Assembly (NCBI GenBank): GCA_935421135.1
Contig: OW285191.1
Location: 20,042,700 to 20,106,699 of the forward strand
Reading direction: 5' to 3'
DNA length: 64,000 nucleotides
Source of the DNA: Bugulina stolonifera
Taxonomy: Eukaryota; Bryozoa; Gymnolaemata; Cheilostomatida; Bugulidae
Shown: positions 22,759 to 42,800 of the stretch, piece after piece
Numbering within the stretch: position 1 is the first letter of the stretch
How the letters are laid out: each line of letters starts with the position of its first letter
Translations under genes and position numbers: made by a program
Notes under the pieces: model-generated
What the model was told of the DNA's origin: nothing
The model's input: the letters and a program-made list of their open reading frames with translations, nothing else
Databases searched by the model: none

Positions 22759-25700
22759 ATGGTGCAGTTTCAGATTAGACAACCCAACTTCCTACAATAC
22801 TTTACTATATTGTTTAGCCTGCAGTTTGCCAACTCGCTCAAATTTCATTTGCCAGCAAATGGTAAGCGTTGCTTGAAGGAAGAGATACATAAACATGCTT
22901 TGGTGAAAGGAAACTATGAGCTTTCAGATGTACATGGACATCACACAACAGTCAAGGTGATTGTAATGTTCTGTTGTTTCAGTACCCACCTCCTTCAGAA
23001 TTGGTGCTAGGTTTAGTAATGGAATGTTTTTAATTAAATCAATAATATAATTCAATGTAATCATTACTATTATTATGCACACTAGGCCACCTATGCTATA
23101 GAGAGTGGATCCCCTATTTAGTGATATGACTATCACTATGAGTTAATTAATGCAAGGAGTAAGAGGATTTTGTGTTTGATGCGCTCCTCGGTTTAAAAAT
23201 ATGAGCACATGAGTCGCTGGCATTAAGCGAGTAGACAACTCCGTTGAATCGTAATGGGCTTCCTCGTTGCTAAACAGGTATAAAAGCAATGCACATGTGC
23301 ACGACGCTGGCGCTTATTACGTCACAGTTAGAGCATCCAATAAAAATCATTTCTCTGGAGAGATAAACATTATTGTTTATTGACATAGCCTATAGTTTGA
23401 GCACTATCTTCATTTAGTGTGGGCATGTTATAGGACCCACAAACTAGCCTACCAACTAAAATGGTATCTGAACTATACACCATAAATCAGATTAAGTATA
23501 TGGAGTCCTGATGTTAGAGAAATGTGTTGCACAAACTTGCTCATTTTAACCACGATTTCAGCGTTTGTACGTTTTTTTTTTATTATGAAGGAGCAAAGCT
23601 TAAATTTGGCTTTCAACTTCACCAATTTCAGCAAGCTTAAATCTATTAGTATTATTTTTGCATATTTATTTGAGCATGGTGGTATTTGCAAAAAGTGTTA
23701 TTTTATGTTGAGGTACGCAATTTTCTTCAAATCTGGCGAATTTACTTGCCGATATCTATCGTATCCCATTGAAATATGTAGTGTGTATATAGTCAGCCTG
23801 TTCATTAGAGTGTTACCAATTGTTGACATCGTTTATATTTTATTTTCAGTTGATGTGTGAATTTTACTCTTTTAAAAATATTCATTATCTTTTCTTCTGA
23901 CTATACCAAGTACCCGAGGCGCACATCGAACACCGAAAGCCCATTGTAACATATATACAGGTTTTCATAGACGAGCCTCCTTCCTCTCTTGCTCCTTGAT
24001 TAATGGAAGGAGCACTGTCACTGCGTTATAAATTCAAAGGCAAACCTTCACCTTTGTCATTATGCATGTATTAACAGTTACTAAATACGTGATAAGAAAC
24101 GCCTATATGAGGTTGGGGTTTGGGGTAAGAGCAGACAACTTAGAAGATGAAGGGAAAACAACTCTTTTTCCTCGACGGTTCTCAAACTATTCGCTACATT
24201 ATCACATATATGAGCTACGTTATCACATATATGAGGTTTCTTATAACATATTTAGTGAATGTTAATGCTTCTATAACGAGCACATCCTAATATGTGGTTG
24301 ATTTGCTCAGATTTTGTGTGCGTGTGCGTCTTTGTGTTTTGCATTAAATAAAAGTATTATTAGTACTATCACTATGGCTTGCCCTTATATTTTCAGTAAC
24401 CTTTCATTTGTTTTACAGATAACTGATGCCAGGGACCACAGTTTCTTCAGTAATGATAAAAACAATCTAAACGGAGTGTTTGCTTTCAGTGTGGAAGAGT
24501 ACGATCTGTTTGAAATATGTTTTATTAATAAACTAGGTGAGTTAGTGCACATTAGTAGTGCTAGGTAGCCTATATGGTGGGTTAGTGTGCATTAGTAGTG
24601 CTGGATAGCCTATATGGTGAGTTAGTGTGCATTAGTAGTGCTAGGTAGCCTATATGGTGAGTTAGTGCACATTAGTAGTGCTGGATAGCCTATATGGTGA
24701 GTTAGTGCACATTAGTAGTGCTAGGTAGCCTATATGGTGAGTTAGTGCACATTAGTAGTGCTGGATAGCCTATATGGTGAGTTAGTGCACATTAGTAGTG
24801 CTGGATAGCCTATATGGTGAGTTAGTGTGCATTAGTAGTGCTAGGTAGCCTATATGGTGAGTTAGTGTGCATTAGTAGTGCTAGGTAGCCTATATGGTGA
24901 GTTAGTGTGCATTAGTGCTAGGTATATAGCATATTCACAGCCTGCGTGTGCAATTTAGTACGAATACTTTCACTGTTTTCTGTATTGATATTACTGCTGA
25001 TATACGTGTTTAGAGCCAGGTGGAGATATGAGTGATAGAGTAGTTACATTGAGTATAAAACATGGAGCTGAAATGAAGGATTATGATGCCATTGCCAAGG
25101 CAGAGAAACTCAAACCCCTAGAAAAGGAGCTGAGGAAACTTGAAGACCTCAGTGAGAGTATTGTAAATGACTTTGCTTATATGAGATCTAGAGAGGAAGA
25201 GATGAGAGATACTAATGGTATGTACCTCTCTGCAGTATATAAAACTCACCTTGCAGCTTGCATTGCCAGGTGCCAGTGCTGGCCAACTTCCTGTGAGAAA
25301 GGCCCAGATGACATGGCCTTTTTTTGGCAGGGGTGGAAGAGTTGCCTTGAAGCCATGCTGGCTTGCATGACCCCAAGGACCTTTTTACGAGGCACAGGAG
25401 CAATTGTGGCTGGATGCTCTTCCTAACACCACCGTGACTGGGATTTGAACCTGGAACATTCAGCATAAAAGTTCAGCATTCTAACCACTCAGCCACGGCT
25501 GCTCCCTACCTCTCTGCAGTATATACTCATTTACTTTTACTAAAATTATACTTCTATAACTTTACTTTTTTGTTGGGGAGAGTTATCTTCTCCTGGAGAA
25601 CAGAGAAGGCAACTTCTATTATTTAAGTTAGAATTGCACTACAGTGTGCACTAACAGTGTGCAGATGTTATTAGGGATAGGTAGGCAGAGTTGTAACGAA

Positions 25701-25845
25701 TGGTGATTTATTTATATTTTCAGAGTCAACACATTCCAGAGTGCTCTACTTCAGTGTATTTAGTCTGCTGTGCTTAGTTGGTCTAGCTACCTGGCAAGTC
25801 TTCTACTTGAGAAGATATTTCAAGTCCAAGAAGCTGATTGATTAG
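22759..25845 (+). CDS. TMED10: p24-delta cargo receptor TMED10, 4 exons, 213 aa
   Basis: Exons: 22759-22956, 24419-24536, 25014-25217, 25724-25845 (TAG); GT-AG introns, phases 0, 1, 1. p24 proteins are type I membrane proteins that cycle between ER and Golgi in COPI/COPII vesicles and sort cargo such as GPI-anchored proteins. Seen: an N-terminal hydrophobic signal peptide (about residues 11-26), a GOLD domain starting [20 protein letters not shown] with the disulfide pair C38 and C100 (FEIC), a coiled-coil stretch ([20 protein letters not shown] then VNDFAYM), one transmembrane helix (about 181-202) and the cytosolic tail [13 protein letters not shown] with the dilysine COPI signal and an aromatic position (YF instead of FF). 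Human TMED10 is 219 aa. Intron 2 carries a donor-containing minisatellite; intron 3 a young SINE. Confidence 0.96.
24536..24925 (+). repeat. 40-bp minisatellite starting at the TMED10 exon 2 donor
   Basis: About ten units of ggtgagttagtgcacattag followed by tagtgctaggtagcctatat, with variants tgtgc/tgcac and aggt/ggat. The first unit starts with the last base of exon 2, so every unit repeats the donor AGGTGAGT or TGGTGAGT. Confidence 0.92.
25223..25525 (-). mobile_element. Young tRNA-derived SINE in TMED10 intron 3, with 19-bp target duplication
   Basis: A perfect 19-bp direct repeat, tacctctctgcagtatata, flanks the insertion (25223-25241 and 25507-25525). The body is 25242-25506, about 265 bp, antisense to TMED10. 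On the minus strand it begins gggagcagccgtggctgagt plus ggttag, a tRNA A box, with the B box ggttcaaatccc about 50 nt on. After that comes ttaggaagagcatccagcc, resembling a conserved internal motif of several animal SINEs. The intact target duplication implies recent, LINE-dependent insertion. Confidence 0.88.
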
Positions 25846-26106
25846 GACTTAAACCACCTTGAGAAGTACTTGAAGAGTACTCTAGCCATACCAGAGTCAT
25901 ATCTCTAGAATATGTCACCAGAATTGTAGGCTTGATCTTACACTACACCTATACATGCTGCTGCACTAATGAGTACAAATATGTGTGTATGGTATTCTCT
26001 GATACTGCTAGACTCCATTCTAGATTTTTCTATCTACTAAGTTGACCTACAGCTTGGTCTAGGTCTACTATGTTAATAGATACAGTCATGTAGTTTCTTG
26101 TATTGT

Positions 26107-26112
26107 AATAAA
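26107..26112 (+). terminator. TMED10 polyadenylation signal
   Basis: A canonical AATAAA lies 262 bp after the TMED10 stop codon, the first such hexamer after the stop. Confidence 0.55.
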
Positions 26113-26464
26113 ACCTTATGTCGTATTAATGTCAAATGTAGAATGTGATTCGCTGTTAATAATATACCTTACTAACAATAAATTAATGAGTGTGTGTGGT
26201 ATATACTTTGTAAATAGAGTACAATTTACGGATAAATATGTATACTTGTCTTGCCTAGAGATGGGTGTCTTGTAGTGACACAGTGCACATGTAGATCTTT
26301 GCATCTAGCTCCACATATGAATCACATCGGATACATATTTTATATTGACATAGTATTCGTATTTTATATTGACTGGTGTGTATGCATAAGTCCAGAATAG
26401 AATCAAAAATTGTATTAAGTGTAGAGTCATATACCAATTTGAATATAATGTCCTATATCATCAG

Positions 26465-26790
26465 GTAAACAGAAAAAAACTGGAGGCTTTGGTCACACTT
26501 ACCTGAACCGCGATATACTACATGACTTGACTGAAACACCATTACTAATTTATGGGGCGACTCAAAAATTGAGAAAAGTTTGCAACATTTCAATGTATCA
26601 TTCTAAATGGTTCATACCTGTCTATCAAGGATATAATTAGACCAAGTGTGTACATGCATATATACATACAGATACAGTGTATGTGATTGGGGAAGAAACT
26701 GTTGATTTTTATCAAGATATTGTTGCCTGGAGGAAACTGGAAGGTTGATAAGTTTTGTGGTAAAACTGGAGACTTGACAAGAGTGTAATA
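26465..26790. mobile_element. Possible DNA-transposon remnant sharing ends with the 18655 array
   Basis: Left part: aggtaaacagaaaaaaactg plus gaggctttgg; right part: ggaggaaactggaaggttga ... aaactggagacttgacaag. The right end is the inverse of cttgtcaagtctccagtttt, which matches the 18655-18930 units. No coding capacity is seen. Confidence 0.4.
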
Positions 26791-26939
26791 TTCATAAAGT
26801 TGCCTTCTTCATAACTCCCCCTGGTAAAGTAAAAGCTATTCTATAGTAATACTGTACATTACTAATATCCATTGCCCAGACTAGTGGATAGCAATTTCTA
26901 CAGGAGTTGTCTTATCTTTTCATGTCGGCGTAACAGCTG

Positions 26940-27060
26940 CAAGCTGGAGTTATCCCACCAATCAGAACACACCCGGATGTAACATAAAGGCCGTTTTCTT
27001 TCGCTTTAATTGAAACGGCTTCAGCTCACTTTGAGTCTTCTTGCTAGCAATATTGGTAAG
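26940..27060 (+). promoter_or_regulatory. Candidate PAK promoter and non-coding first exon
   Basis: CCAAT at 26958-26962 is followed by a less AT-rich stretch and a good donor (aatattg, then gtaagt at about 27057). No reading frame is needed if this is a 5' UTR exon for the kinase starting 3.5 kb downstream. This is inference from motifs alone. Confidence 0.3.
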
Positions 27061-27262
27061 TTGTTATTGATCAGTTACTACTGTCATTATTTTAATTACG
27101 GGAACTAATCATTTTTAGAATTTTTATGCAACTGAACAGTAGGTAATGGTGATTTCTTCGAATTATTTGAATGAAAAATGTTCACACTTTTCAGATGATT
27201 ATATTATCATAATCATAATCATTATGATTATGATGTTCCATCAAATAAATGGAACATCATGA

Positions 27263-27343
27263 TCAAAGACGCACACTGAGACTCAGATGAGATTGACTGA
27301 AATAAATTATTTCAGTCAATCTCATCTGAGTGTGCGTCTTTGA
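27263..27343. repeat. Long near-perfect hairpin
   Basis: Arms tcaaagacgcacactgagac plus tcagatgagattgactgaaa and their complement meet at aataaattatt (27301-27311). The left arm has a 6-nt insertion, otherwise about 37 bp pair. Adjacent 27204-27236 is another palindrome (cataatcataatcattatga). Confidence 0.85.
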
Positions 27344-30300
27344 CTTTTTGTGAGCTGAATAATTTTATAGACAATTGTTTTAAACCAAACATACAAAATA
27401 CTAGGTCCCAATCGAAAGGTTTGCCTGTGACCATCTATGCAAATAGCACAGTGAGCTTTGAATCATTTATGATTTTATTTCAATATTTGATATTGTTTCT
27501 GACATAAACGAAGGCCTCCCCCTCTGCTTTTCGGAGCGGTCCATAGGCTCCATTTTTAACCTGAACCTGAGACTGGCTACATTTCCACTAGCAATAATCT
27601 AAGTCTAGTGACCAAGTCAGTAGTCAGTGAGTATGATCGACTCCGACTCCGAGTGGTCATGTGCTTTCATCGAGTTCGGTTTCGTTTTATTTTTATTTTA
27701 AATTTTTTATAAAATTACCCATAAATAAGGGAACTAGTAAATATAACATGGTTGAATGAATAGGCTTACTGTTACGCAACTCTTCTATAAGTAGGATATA
27801 ATAATAATATAAAATAATTAAAATAGTTGCATTAAATATAAATATTGTTATAGTAATAGTATAAATATGATATTATCAGAATTATCATTATGATAAATGA
27901 TTGATATTAATTTAATATTAATAATTAGTAATAACCTAATAATAGTAATCTATTGCTATTTACTAATCACTTTATAGGTTGATGACTACTTTTTATTCAT
28001 AATAATTATGATTATCCATAATAATAATTATTATAGTTCTAGTTCTAACAATGACCACTAGAGCAGCTGCCAGAGGAGAGCCAACCTCAATATCAGCCAA
28101 AAAAAGGCATTTACCACTCTAGTTTCCTACCACGAACAATTCGTGAGATAAGATGAGAAACCAACTTCCAATCCTAAACAGTGATATACTGTAAATATTG
28201 CAGACCCCCTAGTCCAAAAATAGTTAAAACTAGAGGCTCCCTTATAGATTTACATGAAATTGCTGGCGGAGTCCTACCTCATCTGAGGTAAATTCTGAGT
28301 GCGTCTTAAAGAAAAAGATCAAGATGTAAGATGTTAAGGATATAAAACAGTTTTAGTGTAAGTGTTAGTGTAGGACCTAAACAACAAGCACAAGGGGTTG
28401 GTTGGTAGCTGGTAGCGGTCCCTGTTCTTAATCCTAGTCGTAGTCATTATCACTGATCACTCAGTGGAATGGCACCTATTAAACGGTTGAATATAACTAG
28501 AATACCAAAATAAGTATGTACTAACATCAGTAGTTTAATTAAATATAAACCTACTGGTATTGGGCTCACTCACTATCTTGGTATTGGTTCTGCATTGAGT
28601 GATTAGAAAGACATGACATTGATAGTAATACACGTGCTGATAATATTATATAGGAGTACTATAAGTATATCCCATGTTATGTTGTATTACAGTATTGCTT
28701 GTAAAAACAAATTATCCCCCTCAGTAAGAATTAAATTGAGGTATTCAGAGTTTATATAAGGAAAGAAGAAAAGTGAGGTTTGCTGGAGAAAAAAGTATGT
28801 GCATCCAGTGGTTTTGATTGGTTAGTTGGCCCAATCTACTAACTAGTATTTAGTATTATTCTAATAAAACTGTATTTTTATATAGCATAAAATTACTGGT
28901 TGACCTTAGAAGACTGGTTGGTGGTGTATTGATTTATTAGTATTATGATTTGATAAAATGATTAGGTACTAGTAGACAGATCCCCTACTGGGTTTTGTTG
29001 TTCATTATCACTATGATTGCTCTCAACGTATTAGTGGTATGTAAAAGGTGTGCTAAATCCGTGCTGGCCATGTTTGAGATGTAGATGAGGTGTTGGTATA
29101 AGGCAGCGGTGGGCTAGAGTAGTTTTATGGTGGGCTCAGTGATATTATATAATAGACCAACATGTATACTTACTACACAAGTGGGGGGGGGGGTAGTGGT
29201 GGTATTCATGACAATACAAACAGCTTGTACTGATCATACAGTTTATTTGAATGAACTTGTATTGACATGAGTAAGTTAGGGTATACCTACTTAAAAGCAT
29301 TGCATTATTATTAGGTCCATTATAGTTTATAGATTGCTGATGCATTATCCACACTGTCAACTCGAAAGAGCCATTTTATGGTCTCTAACAGGAACCTGGC
29401 TATTATTGTAACAATAGATCTAATTGAATGCAATGGTTGGAGAAATGCTTGTTACATACTTGCACCATGGCTAGCCATTAGTACATGTAAATAATGTTCT
29501 ATAAAATAGTATTCTAGCAATAAACTTGCTAACACACTAGATACAGCTAGTAGGTGGAATTACAGTAACTACTGGCAAAGTGAATGATGGTAATTTATTC
29601 AGTTGGCAATAGCTACTTGATTGATATTCAAACTAGGTCATTCATCACATAGGCTTACTACTTGTACAGTGTAATGCAGTGTAATACTCGACTACTTATA
29701 AAAGGTAATGGCTGTGTGACTGTACATTGTAGGTACTACAATACAATCATAATCTAGTTGTAGCTGATTCAATCATAATAAATTCTCCACATGGAATGCG
29801 GTGATTCAATCTGCTCATTACACAACTTGAGTATAACTAGTGTAACCTCATGATGGTATATTATATGCAGTATGCCTATGTAGGCCTACATGTACTGCGA
29901 ATACACTACCACTAGGATTCTATGGTTTGAGGTTTATTTTGGCTGTGTGCTGTCACTGTATGTCATATCTTAGCTTGGCTGATCAACTGGCACATTGCCA
30001 ATCCAGTCAACCAGAGCCATTGGCTCAATGGCTCTGCAGTCAACCATTACACCTCTTAGGAGTAGGTGAGGTGCTGTCATACTGGCAGCATGAGAACTAC
30101 TGCAGTAGACCCTGTATCTACTAGCTACTACTAGCTACTACTCGCATCCACTACTAAGTGTACTACTACTACCTATCCTATAATGCCACTATGTTAGTAT
30201 ACTCGCACAGCTTCTGTAAGGTTGTACCTTATCTTATACTTAGTATAGTGTACACTCATCAATGGATACAACCACAGTATATGCTGACCACTGCTACTAC

Positions 30301-30514
30301 TGCTGCTAGGGTATTATACTACCACCAGTAACACAATGTCTCATATCTACCTGCTACTTTGTAGGGAGAAGTACAATATATCTACATACGGCTAGTTCCA
30401 CAGAACAACTAAAGTGAGTGAGAGTGTAAAATAACTGGTGGGTATGACTTGACTGCAGCTACCTGGAGAATAATACTTAATGCAATGACCAGTGTATTAT
30501 AGCCGCCAGTCAAC

Positions 30515-38122
<7,608 letters not shown>

Positions 38123-39811
38123 GGGGCTATCCACCCCCCCCCCAATCTCAGTTATAAGTAAGGTAAGTAACAGAGTAACAGCGCAGGAAGTACCAGAGTA
38201 CCCTACTGGGCCTGTAGTGACAGAGTAGCACCATGCTGGGCCCGTAGTAACAGAGTAGCACCATGCTGGGCCCGTAGTAACAGAGTAGCACCATGCTGGG
38301 CCTGTAGTGACAGTGACATTGAAATAATGGATTATGAAGAATTACTTTGAAGGTTTGTTATCTGAGCGATAGTGACTCAACTTTGATAAGTGACACTGAT
38401 TGGTGTGACAGAAATAAATTGTTATGGATTTATGGTGGATAACAAATAATAATTTGAGTGACATTCTGAGTAAAATGATCAACCCATGTTGCATTGTGGC
38501 CCCTAATACACCCGTATGCATTTGTAATAGCGTAAATAAACTATGTATTTCATGGCCAGTTACTCACTGATGGATAACTTCACATGTATTTTGTAGGTAC
38601 AAACAGGCTAATCATGGAGTACATATACTGCAGTACATAAGTACCTGCTCATAGATGGAGGGTGGAGGGAGTCGGTGCTGGTCTCCCCTGCTTATAGCTG
38701 ACTGCACGGGAGTCTATATTTTACTGTACAAATGTTGTTATATGAGTCCATCTCCAACTTACTGTGTATGCGTGTAGAGTAGCTGTGGAGACTGGCGGAG
38801 GAGTAGCCAATACCCATGGATTATAGTAGTTGTATGGGTAGACAACTCCTCTCTTCCACAGTAAGAGCTACTCTGTGTTTCAATACTAGTACTGCTCAGC
38901 CCACATTCAGCCTATCACAGCAACTGTGTTATAGCCTAATGCTCCTACTTGTACACATGTGGTTAGTTTGGGGCTCTCCTATTTCACCAGTATAGTAATA
39001 TACAGTATTTTTACTCTACCTGCTATTTTTTAACTGGAATATTTACAATCCTTTTTAGCACCATTAACCATGTAGTAAATATTTCTGATTACACACTACT
39101 AGTAATTACAATTATTATGCATATACATTATAATATTATATATTGTAATATCTTGCTAGCTTAACCTGGGGGTTACTTGCAGAAATTATTATGCAGAAAC
39201 TATAATAGAATAGGCAGAGTGTTGGGTACAAGTAATTATACTAGAATAGGCAGAGTGTTGGGTACATGTAATTATACTAGAATACCAGGTGGTCAGAAAG
39301 AGAAGGGAATTTAGTAGCTCAGAGTGTTTTGTACAAACTGACCCTATTATATTATGATTATATTACTATGATTATATTATTATTATATGACTATAAATAT
39401 ATTATTATTATTATATCAGCACACCACCTGATTCAGAGTGGGCTGTTTGTACATGACTAACTAACTACCTGGATGGTATCTAACATATCATAAGTACACA
39501 TTCACTTTTGATGCCCTTTTATTCTCATATATGCAGCTATTTTTTGCATTTTGTTACAATATTTTTTTGCTTAACTATCGGAATAACTTTGTAGATGTAA
39601 ACTTTGCAGTATATTAACCTCATACTTTCATATACAATATACTATTACGTTCATTACCGTATATTATATACACAACTATCATATATACATAATTATCAAC
39701 CAATTTTATTTTACGAACAATAAAATGATATGACTAAAAACCATCTATTCCTAAAAGACAGCTACTGTTTACCTGCATTGCTACACTTACACATGTTATC
39801 CATGTTGACTA
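38123..39811. other. Convergent gap between PAK and DDX28
   Basis: A ~30-bp repeat (cagagtagcaccatgctggg, about 38180-38310) lies in the PAK 3' UTR, followed by a polyadenylation signal at 38413-38418. The rest is AT-rich with a short duplicated aataggcagagtgttgggta (about 39210-39260) and no coding exon. Confidence 0.5.
38413..38418 (+). terminator. PAK polyadenylation signal
   Basis: AATAAA 290 bp after the PAK stop codon, followed by a T/G-rich stretch. Confidence 0.5.
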
Positions 39812-42800
39812 CTACCTTCTTGTTCGCATTTCTTTCTTCCTGTGCACTTGTTTCTTAATGTTACCATTGACGTTGGGTAATTCTGCTATATTTCTGTTGG
39901 ACCTCACGGCTCTCTGTAAATGATGGTAGTAGTTGCTATGTTATAACTATATTACCTGCTACGCTACAACTATATTATTACCTGCTATGTTGCAACTATT
40001 ACCTGCTATGTTATAACTATATTACATGTATCAATACAATAACCTATCCTGGTGCTCCTGTTGCCAACCCAATTACTAGGACTACTGCAGTGGTAGCCTG
40101 CTCTTCTTAAAGAGGCATGAGGTGGACCTTTTATAAGACTGTTTGCACAATGACGACTCTGTATCATTTGTTTACTGCTAATTTGAAGTTGTCGTGCCTT
40201 CAATTTCAAAGACCATTGAAAAATTACTTGATTTTTATATATTCACTGATAAACTACTGCTAAAAATCTGGAGTCTTGAAACTCCAGACTGGTGATATAT
40301 TTTGCCAGGACTGGACAACCCTAGTAGTCTGGTGCCGGCTAGACCTCCAGCATTTGGGTACTGATCAGGACAGACCCGGCAGACTAGCGTATGCTTTCTG
40401 TCAGAAAGAGCTTAGTTTAGTTGGAATCGAAAGACACAGCCTTCACGGGGTATAACGTAGCTGCAGCGCAAACTAACACCAGACAGAGGGCCTATCAGCC
40501 TTACCTCAATCTGCCACACCAGATCCACCTCTGGTCTATGACCAATGAGGTTGATGACTTTACCACTTGAGAGGCTGCCGATACGACCAACTCTACCAGC
40601 TCTGTGGATGTAGTCTGAGATGTAGTGTGGAAAGTTATAATTGATGACCCGAGTTACCTGAAGAGGATATATGGACATGTAAATATAGAGGTATGTAGAG
40701 GTATACCTCATACACATAGTGTTACAGAGGTGCACCTACACCTATGATGCTTTAAATAGCTATGCAAACCTTGAACATAGATGTACTGTGCAATGTATAT
40801 AGTCTATGTGATGTATATACTGCATTACATGTACTCAATAGATTGAATAGCAGAATATAGTCCTTTGGTTGGAGTTGTCTAACCATGTGATTAGTTGGAG
40901 TTGCCCAACCATGTACTTAGTTGGGGTTGTCCGCCTTTAAAACAACATTACAGTGCAAGTACATGTATTTAATACACTTACACTGAGTGTGTCCAGCCCT
41001 CGAGAGGCTAGGTCACTGCAGACCAACACTTTGCTCTCTCCTCTCTGGAACTCTGCAAACTTTCCGTGTCTTTCCTGAAGTAAATAATGATGGCTTATGA
41101 GTGCATACTTTGTGACTGTCTACACTACAGTATAACCAACACATAGTGAAATTGCCAATGGGAGTTACCTCTCCTCGGCTAGACTCAACCAAGTGCCAAG
41201 TTACTGTAGGGTGACACTCCTCCACTCTCCAACATTGCTACATGTATTATGTTACAACTGTGGTAAAGATGATTGGGGGGACGGGGGACATATGCCTACT
41301 ATATAGAAGGATGTTGTCACAGTCATGAGCAATGAGTAGAGCTACTCTACGGAACCTTCTACATGTAGTTGATTGCAGGAGTTGCTAATCATACGTTTGT
41401 AATGCAGGATATTTAGCGGGAATGACATAGCAGAGGATGGTTTGTGGTGAGATAGTTCTCACCTCTTTCTCCATGTTGCTGTGTAGTAGAGCACAGGCTA
41501 CCTGATTGCCAGTTAGTAGTTCATTGACAAACTTTGCGGTGCCACAACTATTGACAAACACCATGGTTGAAGCCTCTGGTGATTCCTGTATCAGCTTCAC
41601 CAGTTCATCTAGAGAGTACACCAATCCAAGTTGTATTATACATACATTCCAGGCCTACATTAGTGCTGGGCAAGGATATCTGATTAGCACAGTCGTGAAT
41701 TTGTCTTCTTTGTTTTCCAGTGCCTGGTATTTACATTGTATGTAGTACCATTATATGTCTTAATACAAGACAATGTGTAGGTGAGAGGATAACTCCAACT
41801 GGCAGATTATATAGTGTAGGTGAGACAATAACTCCAACTGGCAGATTATATAGTGTAGGTGAGAGAATAACTCCAACTGGCAGATTATATAGTGTAGGTG
41901 AGAGGTTAGCAGCTGTTAAATCAGCATGTCATTTACTACTATTCTGTATTAGTTGGTTCACATATCTATCAGTGCTGCCAGTGACCCGTGCTTAATCTAG
42001 CATAAGAGCATACTACACTAGAGGCTGTTTGTTTCTTTTCAGCTGATGGAGCCGAGCCTTTACCCTCAGATCTCAACATATTGAAATTACTGAAACGCTT
42101 CAAAGACAGAAAACATTATCCTAGTTCCACTGGGAACAAGTATTCTAGCCCAGCACTAGCCTAATGCATAGTTGTGTTGCCAGCTACATTATCATACATG
42201 TACATGCAATGCTGGGCCATTTTGTGACTTAACTTTCTGCACAGGGGTTGTGAACACATGGGCTTTGGCCAAAAACACAAATCCTTAATTTTATGTGAGA
42301 AGGTTGGGTGTGCCAATGATCTAGTAATAGTTTCCTCTGAGCACACAGAATTCCAGGTTGCCATGCCACTGAAAAGAGGTCGGAAAGTCACTACTATTTT
42401 AATTATTAGATAAACCACTCAGAATGTGTCAGCTCCCTCCTGCAGGCTGCTAAAGAGCCTGAGGAACGGTCATCAATGGCTAAAGGCAGTCAGCCCGAAG
42501 GACAAGACACCAAGAGCCCGCTTCGCGCTCAGAAGCTGACACTATCCCTCATCATCGTGGTTTGGGTAAGGACTCAATATGATGTTGAGGTCCTTGCGAT
42601 TCATACTATAGAAATGATCCCTAAGAGTATGATCTTAACTTCTTACTGCGGCGCTCCTCAACCTAGTCAATTTGCTATCTTGATCAAATTGGTGCTTAAA
42701 GATTCTTTCACTTTGCTATTGACAGGGTTTACAAAATATATAAGGACAGCGCAATCATATGTGTAGTAAACACTTTTATATCACAAAATCCTTAATACTA

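Larger units (their letters stand above)
25846..30514. other. Intergenic region, TMED10 to PAK
   Basis: A polyadenylation signal AATAAA at 26107 suits TMED10. A CCAAT box (26958) followed by a donor-like GTAAGT near 27057 may mark a non-coding first exon of the PAK gene. A transposon-like element (26465-26790) and a hairpin (27263-27343) lie here, and 27700-28060 is very AT-rich. I recognise no coding exon. Confidence 0.45.

Noticed and set aside
23522..23860. 112-codon plus-strand frame in TMED10 intron 1
   Set aside because: AT-rich, Phe/Ile-rich chance frame; TMED10 is complete without it and no homology was seen.
25028..25426. TMED10 exon 3 reading on past 25217 as a longer protein
   Set aside because: The extension after the GTATGT donor is target duplication and SINE sequence; the conserved protein continues at 25724.
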